Assembly (NCBI GenBank): GCA_027575765.1
Contig: JANBPT010000137.1
Coordinates: forward strand, 1 to 64,000
DNA from: Tieghemiomyces parasiticus
Lineage: Eukaryota > Kickxellomycota > Dimargaritomycetes > Dimargaritales > Dimargaritaceae
Reading direction: 5' to 3'
DNA: 64,000 nucleotides
The translations under genes were made by a program, and so were the position numbers. Below are positions 22,891 to 33,447 of the stretch, piece by piece. The notes below the pieces were generated by a model. It was not told the DNA's origin, did no database searches, and was given only the letters and a program-made list of their open reading frames with translations. How positions within the stretch are numbered: position 1 is the first letter of the stretch; every line of letters begins with the position of its first letter.

Positions 22891-24170
22891 TGGCGTGCGG
22901 GCAATTCCTCCTCCTCGCCCTATTTCACCCCCCTCGCCTCCCTTCCCTTCATTTCTAATCCACTCACTTCCTGACACCCGGATCCAATGCCAGTCCTGGG
23001 TGTATGCCGTGGCGATCTAATTCTTGCCCTTCCTGACCCCTCACCGTCTTCTCCTCTCCCCCGCTCCACCTCCCACAGCCCCCGGTCCCCCGCTTCATCT
23101 CTGCCGCTGTCGAGGATCACTGTTGTCGCCTATCCCCTACCCCTCCGCTCCATATCCCGCGGACAGCCTCTCTTCTCTTTCTCTTCCTCTACCGTTTCTT
23201 TCCTACTTCAACAGCTTCTTGTTTCTGGTCCTTGCGCCGCCCCTCGCAAGCCCAACGACCTGGCCGCCTGCCCATCGTCTGGCCAGAAGCCGTCTTCTAG
23301 TCTTTTTTGCCTTTGGTCCCTGGTGCCAGTTTCCCCTCTCCGGGCCCGCCGTCCGCATAGCCGTCTAAGCCGTCCGGCCGTGTTAACGGACAGCCCGCTT
23401 GACTCCGCGGTTACACACCCGTTGCTCCACCTTTTTCCTTCGGTGCCACACGGCCCTGCCTCCTCCCGCTGGGCACTTCTGGTTCCGCCCCCCACCATCG
23501 CATACAAACGGTAGGTTCCACCCTGCCCTAGACTGCCACAATACCTCGTCCACCTGCCGCCGCCCCACGCACGCGGCCCTATTGTTCTAAGCTTTGCCAT
23601 CTTGGGATTGGCTGGATCAGCCCCGCCTGGCGGCTGCTCTCTGGATGTATGGGGCGTTGCTGTTTGGGCTCCTCCTCCCCCCATCGCCTGGTTGTTGTCT
23701 ATATTACTCGGTCCAACTCCGCACTATTTTTCATGCCGGTACCTGGTCCAACTTCAGTCCTACTTATTCACGTTTATCTCGCCTCTGCCCCGTCTATGCT
23801 ATTATAATTGACCGTTAGTTCTTTTTTTTTCTCCCCCTTCATTCTCATCCTTCCCCGCCCAACGGACTTCTAACCTGGCCACTAACCACCAACTCGACTT
23901 GCTCCCCCTATCTAATCCACTGCCCTCCTCGCCTTCCCGCGGCGGATGACCAACGTCTGCACCGCAACCTCCCCCTCCCTCGGGTTTTCCACACTCCGTG
24001 TCCCCCACCCTACCCACCAGGTCTCTCTCTCTCTCTATCCACTACTTACCCCTTCATTTAATAGCCCATTATTTTCCCTCGAACTACCTTCACGCTTCGG
24101 GCCTCCAATTTCCCTGGCTACTTAATTCTTTTCACCCGTCGTAGTCTAGTATCACCGGTAATTTGCCGCT
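22890..24170 (+). promoter_or_regulatory. Long pyrimidine-rich leader of the chitin synthase gene
   Basis: Almost 1.3 kb of C/T-rich coding strand, with blocks of TCTC and CCCTCC, ending just before the ATG at 24171 and including a (TC)n tract near 24020. It is the longest such leader in the window. It may be a promoter plus a long 5' UTR; an upstream non-coding exon is possible. Confidence 0.45.
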
Positions 24171-27100
24171 ATGGGCAAACGCAGTACCGGTCGGCACGCC
24201 GACCCCCTCGCCGCGGGCGTACCCTGCGAGGACCTGAGCCAGATGGCCTCCGGCGCCAACGATGCCACCCTCACCCAGGTCCTCCAGCAACTAGCTACCA
24301 CCGGTCGCCCCTATGTCAACGTCCAGCCCTCCGTCCTCGTAGCGCTGAACCCTGCCCCGGGCCACGCCTTGCATAACGATACCAACCTGCAGTTTTACAC
24401 CGAACAGTGTTACCGTGGCTTTGACCCGCAACTCCGCCAGCCTGTGGCCCCTCACGTCTATCAGACCGCCGCCCGCGCTTACTTCCACCTGCGTCGTCTA
24501 GGCCAGGACCAATCTATCGTCCTATCCGGGATGGCCGGCTCCGGCAAGTCCCAGTCCTACCGCCATATCATCAGCGAACTCTGCGCCCTGGCTACTCACG
24601 CCAAAAAGGAGCAGAAGAGCCACACCCAGCTCGACAACACCCTCACCGTGCTGGAGGCTTTCGGTAACGCCAGTGCCCTGGGCAGCCTCAACTCCACCCG
24701 TTTCGGCATGTTCCAGGAGATCCAGTTTAACGAGCGCGGCCGCATCATTGGCGCGAAGACCCTCTCCTATTCCCTGGAACGGTCGCGCGTCACTAACGTG
24801 CCCGCTGGCGAGCGCAACTTCCATATTTTTTACTACCTGTTGCAGGGCTCGTCGGCCCAGGAGCGTAGCACCTACCAGCTACACGACGCCGCCCACTTCC
24901 GGTACATGACCCCTATGGCCGATGCGACCAAGAGCCGCTTCTCACGGACCAGCTACATCGAAACCGATACCAGTGATAAATCCGTCAAGCTGGAGGACCT
25001 CAAAGCCGCCCTGCGTGCCGTGGGGCTCAAGTCCCGCCTGCAGACCCAGATGTTCCAACTCCTGGCCGGCATTCTGCACCTAGGAAACATTGAATTTGAG
25101 GAGGCCGCCAGCGCCCAGGAGTCGGCTACCATCCGCAACCCTGAGGTGCTGGCCACCGTCGCCTCCTTCCTCGGTGTCAACGCCGCCACCCTAGAGAGCA
25201 CCCTAATGTACAAGACTCGACTGGTGGGTTCCGAACTCTGCACCGTCTTCCTCAACCTGGAGGCTGCTGAGCGCCAGCGGGACACCCTGGCCCGCGTGCT
25301 CTACTCACTCATGTTCACCTGGCTGGTAGAGTCCATCAACAAGCGGTCCTGCCACGACCAGCCCGCCAACTTTATCGGCATCCTGGACCAGTACGGCTTC
25401 CAGACCGGCGCCTCGCTCAACCGCTTTGAGAACTTCTGCGTCAACTTTGCCAACGAGAAGCTGCATCGCTACGTGCTTACCGATATCATGTCCGACCACT
25501 CCGCTCTCAACGACGAGCTGGTATGCGACGGTATTCCGCTGCCCCAGGTGACCTATCAACCCCATGTGGCCACCGCCGATCTTTTGGATGGCCCCCAGGG
25601 CCTGATCGCTGCCGCCCGTGACTTTGCCGCGTCCAGTGGGTCCACTGACCCGAGCCAGGCCGACGCCGAGTTGTACGCCGCCTTTACTCGTGCCGGGGCC
25701 GCTCACGCTGCCTTCAGCGCCGGGAACCCACCGGCCCCTGCCGCGCGTAACCGCCGGGCCGCCGCCGGCACTTTCGTCGTGCAGCACTTCGTACAACCCG
25801 TGTCCTACTCTATCGAACACTTCCACGCCAAGAACACCGAGACTAGCTTGCCCGCGGACTTTGTCAACCTGTTCCGTGAGACGGGCCACAATATCTTCGT
25901 GAACGGTCTGTTCAATTCCACCGCCGTCGCCACTGAGGTCCACCCGAGCCACCAGGCCACCGTGGTCGCCGCCCAGCAGTCGACCCGGCCCACCCGGCGT
26001 CCCACTCGCAAGTTCACGAAGCGCGTGCCCAAGTCGCGTGTGGATGAGGCCGGAGCCGCCCAGGCTGACGAGGCCCTGCGCCGCGCCCACGAGGCGTCCC
26101 AGGCCGAGGCCGGCACCACTGTACTCTCTGACCTCAACGGAACCCTGAACGACCTGTTCGCTGCCATGGACGAGACCAAGGTGTGGCACGTGGTTCACAT
26201 CCGTCCAGCCCCCGTTGACTCGTCAGGGTTCGACACCGAGTTTGTACGCCAGCAGGTCCGGGCGCTCGCGCTGCCGGACGTGGTGCGCCGCCGCCCGGTC
26301 GAGTTTACCATCGGATTCACGTTTGATGAGTTTGTCACTCGCTTCGCCCCGCTCATGGTCAGCCTGGACGGGGCTCGCAGTCCCCTGCAGCGCGTGGAAG
26401 CCATGGCTGCCCAGTGGTGCTGGAAGGCCAATGTCAATTTCGCTGTGGGTCACTCCAAGGTGTTCTTCACTGAGGACACCTGGAAGTCCGTGGAGGACCG
26501 CTTGCGCCAGATGGAGAAGGGCGACCGTGCTGCCGATCGGGCCTCGCGGTTCGACGGCGGCGTTGGTATGGCCGACCCAGGCGTGCCTGGCTACGCCGGC
26601 GACGACAGCCGCTCCATCATCTCGGGCTACCAGGATGGGACGGGCTCCGACCAGGGGCTTTTGGGTTCGGCCGGCGACATGCGTTCTCCGCCGCTCGCCA
26701 CCCCACCCCGCCGCTTCATGGGAGCCGCCGCCGGTGGTGCCATGGGTCATAACGGCTACGACTCGGACGCCGGCAGCGTGGCCGCCAGTGATGACGAGTT
26801 CCTCCACGGCGGAGGTGCTCGCCGCGGATTTAACAATGCTGGCGACGAGAAGTCTGTGTATGACAGCGAGGCGGGCGATGGGCCGCTTATCAAGAAGGCC
26901 GGCATGGGCGACCTGACCAAGGAAGCCCCCGGCGAGGAGGTTGCCGAGGAGATCGTGCTAACCCGCACCCGCCGCTGCTGGGTAATCGCCACCTGGGCCC
27001 TCACCTGGTGGATCCCGAGCTTCGCGCTTAGCCTTTGCGGCCGCATGAAGCGCCCTGACATCCAGATGGCCTGGCGTGAGAAGGTGGCCATTTGTCTTCT

Positions 27101-30100
27101 CATCGTGCTCCTATGGGGCGTGGTCCTGTTTTACATCGTCGGCTTCTCGCTCCTTATGTGCCCCAAGCAGTACGTCTACTCCGCCACTGATGTGGGCTAC
27201 CACCAGGGCACCACCGACATGTGGGTGTACGTGCGTGGGTCCGTTTATGACGTGTCTACCCTGGGCAACAGTCAGCACGGCGTTGTGAACGGCCGAGCTG
27301 CCGCCACCAACGACGAGATTCTCATGTTCGCCGGTCAGGATGTCAATGCCACCTTCCCCGTGGCCATCGCTGCCGCCTGCCCGCAGCTCGTGCCCTCCTC
27401 ATCGGACCAGTACTACACCACCTTCCTCGAGTATGACACCACCTTAGAGGCGCCCAGCTTCCCCTACACGCACACTGCCGGTCGCTCGGGTATTTCGACT
27501 CAGCTTAATGACCCGCAGTTCTACTACAAGACGGCCGTGCCTGCCATGAAACGCCGGCGCAAGGGCGACGTAGTATGGACCCGCGAGTGGATCCAGCACC
27601 ACCGCAAGAAGAACGGCTACCGCTGGGGCATCATCAACGAGGAGGTCTTCAACCTCAACCAGTATTTCCTCACCAAGAGCAACCACCAGGCCTCGGCCAA
27701 CGCCCCCGGGGTGTTCAATTACGCCTTCCTGGACCCTCGCGTGGAGGCCCTCTTCAGCTCCGACTCGGGTAGCCCGTTGGACCTGACTGAGTACTGGGAC
27801 ACGAAGGTGCCCAAAGCGGTGCGCGACAAGACCTATTCCTGCCTCAAGAACCTGTTCTACGTGGGCCGCGTGGATACTCGCCAGGACATCAAATGCACTT
27901 TCCCGTACTATCTGCTGCTGGCCTCGTCCATCCTGCTGGTGGCGGTGATCGCCATCAAGTTCCTGTGCGCCCTGCAGCTCACCCCCAAGCGCCGCCCCCA
28001 GTTGCACGACAAGTTTGTCATCTGCCAAGTGCCCTGCTATACCGAAGGCGAGGAGGGTCTTCGCCGCACCATCGATTCGCTGGCCGGACTCGAGTACGAC
28101 GACAAGCACAAGCTCATCTTCTTGATCGCCGACGGTAACATCATCGGCAGCGGCAACGACCGGCCCACCCCGCGCATCATTCTGGACATTCTGGGCGTGG
28201 ACCCCAAGCTGGACCCGGAGCCGATGAGCTTCCAGAGCCTCGGCGAGGGCGCTAAGCAGCACAATATGGCTAAGGTGTACTCGGGCCTGTACGAGTTTGA
28301 AGGTCACGTCGTCCCGTACATTGTAGTGGTCAAGGTGGGTAAGCCCACCGAACGGTCCCGCCCTGGTAACCGCGGTAAGCGCGACTCGCAGGTCCTGCTC
28401 ATGAACTTCCTCAACCGCGTCCACTTTGAGTCGGAGATGTCGCCCCTGGAACTGGAAATTTTCCACCAGATGAAGAACATTATTGGCGTGCACCCCAGTC
28501 TGTACGAGTACTGCCTCATGGTGGATGCCGACACGGAGGTACTACCGGATTCCTTAACCCGCCTCATTGCCGTTACCGTACACGACTCGCGCATCATTGG
28601 CCTGTGCGGTGAGACTCGACTGGCCAACGAGGACCTGTCCCTGACCACCATGATTCAGGTGTACGAGTACTTCATTTCGCATCACATGGCCAAGGCCTTC
28701 GAGTCCCTGTTCGGGTCCGTCACCTGTCTCCCGGGTTGTTTCTGCATGTACCGTATCCGCACCATCAAGGGCCAGCCGCTCATCATCCACCAGGACATCA
28801 TCGATGCCTACTCGGAGAACCGGGTTGACACGCTGCACAAGAAGAACCTGTTGTCGCTGGGTGAGGATCGGTACTTGACCACCCTTATGATGAAGTACTT
28901 CCCCAGTTACAAGATGAAGTTTACCTCCGACGCCCAGTGTAAGACCATCGCCCCTGATAAGTGGTCGGTTCTGCTCTCCCAGCGTCGTCGCTGGATTAAC
29001 TCCACTGTGCACAACCTCGTCGAATTGGTGTTCCTGCCCGAACTGTGCGGCTTCTGCTGCTTCTCGATGCGCTTCGTGGTCTTCCTTGACCTGTTTGGTA
29101 CCCTGGCCATGCCAGTGACCATCGCCTACCTGGGTTACCTTCTCTATCTGGGTATCTCGGGCACCAGCGACATTGGGTACGTGTCCCTGATTTTGCTAGC
29201 TGCGGTGTACGGTCTCCAAGCGCTCATCTTCCTCGTCAAACGACAGTGGCAACACATTGGTTGGATGGTGATCTACATCTTGGCCATCCCTCTCTTCTCG
29301 TTCTTCCTGCCTGTGTACTCCTTCTGGCACTTTGACGACTTCTCGTGGGGTAACACCCGCGTGGTGGTCGGCGAGAAGGGTAAGACGCAGCTCTACATTA
29401 CCGACGAGGGCAAATTCGACCCCAAGTCTATCCCGCTCAAGAAATGGGCCCAGTTTGAGCAGGAGATGTGGGAGGGCCAGTCTGCCGGCTCCCACAACTC
29501 CCGCCCCGGCAGCCGCGCCCACTCCCGCGGGTCCAACCGCCCCGGTTCGGCCATGAGCCAGGGTGGCGCCGGGATGGTCACCGGTACCCCCATCGCCAGC
29601 TTCCCCCGTCCAGGCTCCCGCGCTGATGCCCTGTCCCAGTACGGCGCCGGTGGTGCAGCCCCCATTTCGCAGTACGGCGGCGGCGGAGGCGGCGGTGCCC
29701 CGATGTCCATGATGCTGCCCCCGACCGCCGTCGGCGGTCCGATGGATATTGGTCTCCGCCCGATGAGCTCTGCAAGCTCGCACTATGGTCCGCCGCCGAC
29801 CCACGGCGTGGGTACAGCCCCGCGCGGATCACACTATAACAGTATGATGATGCCCGGCAGCGGGGACTACCGCACGTCGCGGGCGGTGCCGCAAATGCCG
29901 CCTTCGGGTATCGACGGTGGCGGTGGGGATTACCCCGGTCGTCCGGGCAGTGTGGCATCACACTACTCGCACGCGGGCGCTGCGCACCATCACCCGCAGA
30001 GTTTCTATATGCCCCCGCCTGGTGGCTACGACCCGACGGCGGCCATGCCCTCCGACGATGAGATTGTCCAGGAGATCCGCAACATTTTGGCCACCGCCGA

Positions 30101-30224
30101 CCTCATGACCATCACCAAGAAGCAGGTCCGTGAGCGGCTCAACGAGTACTTCCGCTGTGATCTTACTTCCCGGCGGGAGCTCATTAATTCGAGCATCGAG
30201 ATGATCCTGCAGGGTCGGATGTAA
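24171..30224 (+). CDS. Chitin synthase with N-terminal myosin-like motor domain (class V/VII type)
   Basis: Membrane enzyme that polymerises UDP-GlcNAc into chitin at hyphal tips; the motor-like domain helps place it on actin tracks. 2017 aa, one exon. Order: myosin motor about 25-790 with P-loop GMAGSGKS (120-127), switch I-like NSTRFG and switch II-like ILDQYGFQ, no IQ motifs; Asp/Gly-rich linker; two membrane spans near 935-1000; cytochrome b5-like fold from about 1016 (WVYVRGSVYDV); span near 1250; chitin synthase core with CLMVDADTE (about 1450), GEDRYLTTLM (about 1563) and QRRRWINST (about 1602), then several spans and the SFDD-type segment FDDFSWGNTRVVVGEKGKTQ. A Gly/Ser/Pro/His-rich stretch of about 190 residues (1768-1957) separates this from the DEK C-terminal domain (PSDDEIVQEIRNILA to the end). 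All catalytic motifs are intact. The ATG at 24171 follows a long pyrimidine-rich leader. The exact class letter would need a tree. Confidence 0.96.
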   Translation: MGKRSTGRHADPLAAGVPCEDLSQMASGANDATLTQVLQQLATTGRPYVNVQPSVLVALNPAPGHALHNDTNLQFYTEQCYRGFDPQLRQPVAPHVYQTAARAYFHLRRLGQDQSIVLSGMAGSGKSQSYRHIISELCALATHAKKEQKSHTQLDNTLTVLEAFGNASALGSLNSTRFGMFQEIQFNERGRIIGAKTLSYSLERSRVTNVPAGERNFHIFYYLLQGSSAQERSTYQLHDAAHFRYMTPMADATKSRFSRTSYIETDTSDKSVKLEDLKAALRAVGLKSRLQTQMFQLLAGILHLGNIEFEEAASAQESATIRNPEVLATVASFLGVNAATLESTLMYKTRLVGSELCTVFLNLEAAERQRDTLARVLYSLMFTWLVESINKRSCHDQPANFIGILDQYGFQTGASLNRFENFCVNFANEKLHRYVLTDIMSDHSALNDELVCDGIPLPQVTYQPHVATADLLDGPQGLIAAARDFAASSGSTDPSQADAELYAAFTRAGAAHAAFSAGNPPAPAARNRRAAAGTFVVQHFVQPVSYSIEHFHAKNTETSLPADFVNLFRETGHNIFVNGLFNSTAVATEVHPSHQATVVAAQQSTRPTRRPTRKFTKRVPKSRVDEAGAAQADEALRRAHEASQAEAGTTVLSDLNGTLNDLFAAMDETKVWHVVHIRPAPVDSSGFDTEFVRQQVRALALPDVVRRRPVEFTIGFTFDEFVTRFAPLMVSLDGARSPLQRVEAMAAQWCWKANVNFAVGHSKVFFTEDTWKSVEDRLRQMEKGDRAADRASRFDGGVGMADPGVPGYAGDDSRSIISGYQDGTGSDQGLLGSAGDMRSPPLATPPRRFMGAAAGGAMGHNGYDSDAGSVAASDDEFLHGGGARRGFNNAGDEKSVYDSEAGDGPLIKKAGMGDLTKEAPGEEVAEEIVLTRTRRCWVIATWALTWWIPSFALSLCGRMKRPDIQMAWREKVAICLLIVLLWGVVLFYIVGFSLLMCPKQYVYSATDVGYHQGTTDMWVYVRGSVYDVSTLGNSQHGVVNGRAAATNDEILMFAGQDVNATFPVAIAAACPQLVPSSSDQYYTTFLEYDTTLEAPSFPYTHTAGRSGISTQLNDPQFYYKTAVPAMKRRRKGDVVWTREWIQHHRKKNGYRWGIINEEVFNLNQYFLTKSNHQASANAPGVFNYAFLDPRVEALFSSDSGSPLDLTEYWDTKVPKAVRDKTYSCLKNLFYVGRVDTRQDIKCTFPYYLLLASSILLVAVIAIKFLCALQLTPKRRPQLHDKFVICQVPCYTEGEEGLRRTIDSLAGLEYDDKHKLIFLIADGNIIGSGNDRPTPRIILDILGVDPKLDPEPMSFQSLGEGAKQHNMAKVYSGLYEFEGHVVPYIVVVKVGKPTERSRPGNRGKRDSQVLLMNFLNRVHFESEMSPLELEIFHQMKNIIGVHPSLYEYCLMVDADTEVLPDSLTRLIAVTVHDSRIIGLCGETRLANEDLSLTTMIQVYEYFISHHMAKAFESLFGSVTCLPGCFCMYRIRTIKGQPLIIHQDIIDAYSENRVDTLHKKNLLSLGEDRYLTTLMMKYFPSYKMKFTSDAQCKTIAPDKWSVLLSQRRRWINSTVHNLVELVFLPELCGFCCFSMRFVVFLDLFGTLAMPVTIAYLGYLLYLGISGTSDIGYVSLILLAAVYGLQALIFLVKRQWQHIGWMVIYILAIPLFSFFLPVYSFWHFDDFSWGNTRVVVGEKGKTQLYITDEGKFDPKSIPLKKWAQFEQEMWEGQSAGSHNSRPGSRAHSRGSNRPGSAMSQGGAGMVTGTPIASFPRPGSRADALSQYGAGGAAPISQYGGGGGGGAPMSMMLPPTAVGGPMDIGLRPMSSASSHYGPPPTHGVGTAPRGSHYNSMMMPGSGDYRTSRAVPQMPPSGIDGGGGDYPGRPGSVASHYSHAGAAHHHPQSFYMPPPGGYDPTAAMPSDDEIVQEIRNILATADLMTITKKQVRERLNEYFRCDLTSRRELINSSIEMILQGRM

Positions 30225-32709
30225 GAAGTAATGAGCGTCCGTTCGGGGAGGGGTGTTTCCTGCTACCACTTCTTTACCCTACGTTATTGGACACACTCCT
30301 TTATACATTCACAAAACGCCTGTGGTCGCTCTTTCGGTCGTGACCATACTTTTTTTTACGTCTCTGACCTCTTTTTTTACACACCTCTTTATTACCGTGC
30401 CTGATGCCATACACGTCGGGTTTCTTTGGCTCTTAGCGTTGTTATTTTTTTTGGCCTGTCCCACCGCTTCTACTCATTCCATTCCCACATCCCTCATCAC
30501 TATGATATAGCCCCATTAAACGCATATTAATTTGATTTTATTGATTAGGTTCTCATTCGGCTTGGATTTTGTGAATTAGTTTTACAGGTGATATTCAGCT
30601 ATCCGATACGGCGCCTCCCCTCTCCCCTTTTCTGCCTGGTTGCCACTACCGTGTGACTTGCTAAGTGCCGTGTGGAACTCCATTTTTCCACAGCATGACA
30701 TTCAATGCCGCTGGCTGAAATGTTAGCGCCTCACTGGACTTCACCCAAAACCTCGATATTACGTGGCGGAGTGTGGCCTACTTTCACATCAATTCCAATC
30801 GGTGGGACCCCCCTGCGAACAGACTGATGGCGAAGTGGATGCGAAGGTTAAGTAGGTACGCCCTACGACAATCAGGTTGAATCAGGGAGAAATGAGGAGA
30901 GAGAGAAAAAAAACTGGGCAAACAAGTGTCCAGGCATCCTCTCCTACCACACACATACACATGTCCACCTGACACGGTCAAAGGGTTCGGCTCAATAACG
31001 CCACCATTAATTAAATGTAGACTCGCCGACTGCAATGGATTGCCACCCACACAGGGCCACGAAGCCCATAGGCTTATGATTTGTAATCCCAAGGCACCTG
31101 CCAGCGGATCTTCTCCGTGGCGTTCGGACCGACTGTAACCTGATTGAGATTGTCCAGCCTATCTACATCTGTCAAGATTGATTGCAACGCACAGTCGTGT
31201 CGCAATGAAAAACCCCACCACCACCAATGGGCACACGCCGGTTGCAGTATGTGATGGTGGTTTGAAGCAACTCAAGTCCTCCGAAGACCTAGCACTATCG
31301 ATTGGAAAGAACGAAAGAGGGTGCGATGATGATGGTGATTATGGGCACGAATGGTAGGGGAGGTGGTAGACCTCCAAGCCATGATACTTTGAAACCGGTT
31401 ATACACTCCTCCCCTTCCCTGTTTATATATATATATATATTTTTCCTGTGCTCATACACCTTGTTCTTCGCACCTGCTAACCCATCACTAGCCCCCTCAG
31501 CAAGAATATCGCTGCGAGGATGACTTGAGGGTGCTCATTAGTGGCTGATTGAAGGATAGCTTTGGTATGTGCAGGCCTACGCCGCCCATCAAGGGTGTTT
31601 ACTCTTCCCATATCAACCCTCAACGGATGAAGGGAACCAGAGCGGGGCTACCTGCATGGTTGCGGCGACACCCGGCCGACCGGCTTACTAATCCGGTCGG
31701 AGGGGGGGGAGGGGTTCCCGCCAGGCTATAGGTCGAAGGCACCAAGCAGCTGCGGGTCTTAATTAAACCAACCATGACGCCGGGAAGGCCATAGTGGGTG
31801 ATTGAGTTTTACGTTGGGAGTTGATGCTTAATGACAAGGTTGGTAGATGTAGGCGATCTGTCCAATTTGCGGGCACATTATCTACCCCCACCCCTCCCCC
31901 GGGACCAGGCATCCCCCCCCCCTCCACTTGCTTGGACTCGGCTATTCGTGCATAATGGAGGAAAGAGGAGTGAGAGACGGAGTGGTTAATCCCGATCTCA
32001 ACCAAGGTCTATTTTGCCATAGCCACGCATACTTCCATCTTCCCAAAAAAGTGTAAGCCAACTTGTCATATCCCCAGTTCACACTCAGACGATTGATTCT
32101 CAGTGCCGGTCTAACTTTAGATGGAGCGGCCGGTCGGAAAATAATAATAATGTACACCCTCCTCCTAAAAGATCACCTCCCCCCCCAAAAAGGCAAGAAC
32201 GGTTGGCCGCCCTCCAGATTTGCCCACTGCATCGCAAACTTTGTGAAGGGGCTAGTGGGAAGGGAGGCTCGCTCAGTAGGACAACAGTGGACATCGGTGA
32301 TGGCCGTTAGACATGATGATGATGATGATGATGGGCGTGGCGGATTAACACTGCCCGCGGCAACGCTTCCTCCCATGTACCTTGAGGTCACCTAACTTGC
32401 ACTGCATGTTCGTTCCGCCGTTTTGACAGGCTATATACTACCAAGCCCCCCTCCCAACAGTTGAGTGTGGAGGTTATGATCTAAGGAAGAGTGCCCTATG
32501 CCATGTCTGACCGGCGGGACTCCATCTTTTCATACACCGCCGACGCAGAGTCGGTTGGCTAAAGGGACCGTTCGCGCTATACAGATTGCTTGGAAATAGG
32601 TGATGTGGTGAGGGAGCAGGAAGGGCTGAATCTGCAAGTAGCTGATCTATGCTACTATGCTGTCAGTACGGATAAATTAGAACGTATAGCTGGATCCAGG
32701 TTCTAGCAC
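30225..32709. other. Intergenic, repeats only
   Basis: The first 300 bp are T-rich and probably the chitin synthase 3' UTR; a hydrophobic ORF at 30253-30510 there has no ATG and is not accepted. Other content: (TA)n at 31424-31440, a run of ten C at 31913-31922, eight C at 32179-32186 and (ATG)7 at 32313-32333. No gene recognised. Confidence 0.5.
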
Positions 32710-32723
32710 TTTTATATATAAAA
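32710..32723. promoter_or_regulatory. Palindromic TATA element (TTTTATATATAAAA)
   Basis: A perfect 14-bp palindrome that works as a TATA box in either direction. About 220 bp downstream on the plus strand, after a C/T-rich leader, lies an ATG at 32941. This matches the TATA-to-ATG spacing of two accepted genes. Confidence 0.35.
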
Positions 32724-32940
32724 GCCGCAGTACAACGGCCTTCAATTAGTCACCATCCTGCGCACTCTGCCAACCTTATATTTTTCTCAAACTCCTGGCG
32801 AGAGCCGAGATTGACTGTAAAACCTCCCCTCCGGACCCCACCTGCCCAAGTACTTATCGCAACCCATACGGCTCGAAATCCATCCACACCGCCCCCTTCT
32901 CCTCCCCCCCTTCTCCACCACCGCGTACTGACTCGTTGTC

Positions 32941-33072
32941 ATGGAAAGCCAACTTCACTCTCGTTCGCCAGCAACTGCCGCCGTTCTTGTAGCGCCACGA
33001 CCATTAGGCCTAGGTTCTAAGGGTCGATTGGGTAGAGGGCCCAACGACACCGTCGTGATACCTCCTAAATAG
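32941..33072 (+). CDS. Possible small gene or first exon (43 aa)
   Basis: A 43-aa ORF starting MESQLHSRSPATAAVLVAPR and ending IPPK at TAG. It is too short to recognise and has no homologue I know. Support comes only from context: a palindromic TATA element about 220 bp upstream and a pyrimidine-rich leader between them, the same arrangement as the secreted-protein and ABC transporter genes. A possible donor (GTAGAG) near codon 31 means it could also be a first exon, but I could not find a convincing second exon before the next gene ends at 33448. Confidence 0.25.
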   Translation: MESQLHSRSPATAAVLVAPRPLGLGSKGRLGRGPNDTVVIPPK

Positions 33073-33447
33073 GCTGGCTGCCAACCCTTCCCCACTTCCC
33101 AGCTTCCGGCCCGCTGTCACCACGTGCAAAATTAACGCTGACGATATGTTTTGTAGCAACCTTTAGATTCGTTACTTCAAGCTGTTTCTTTGTTCCAAAA
33201 AAGAGGATAAATAAATACATCTATAAAAACATTGATGCTAGGCTACGGTGGCCTGCTGTACCTCATCCCGTGTAGAGGACGCAAGGTCGGTGACTGTTTT
33301 TATTAATCTGGGAGGGGGCGACGGTGTTGAATAGCAAGGTAGATATCGAAGAAAAAGCGAGGTACGAAAAGGACGTGTGCCGCAGGATAGCTTCCAGTGG
33401 GCCATGGGGTAAAGCAAAGAACGGAGGGGACAGTGGGACGGTTTCCC

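Noticed and set aside
27444..28493. 349-codon ORF antisense to the chitin synthase core
   Set aside because: Shadow of the conserved catalytic region on the opposite strand.
30253..30510. Hydrophobic 85-codon ORF after the chitin synthase
   Set aside because: No ATG; hydrophobicity comes from the T-rich 3' flank.
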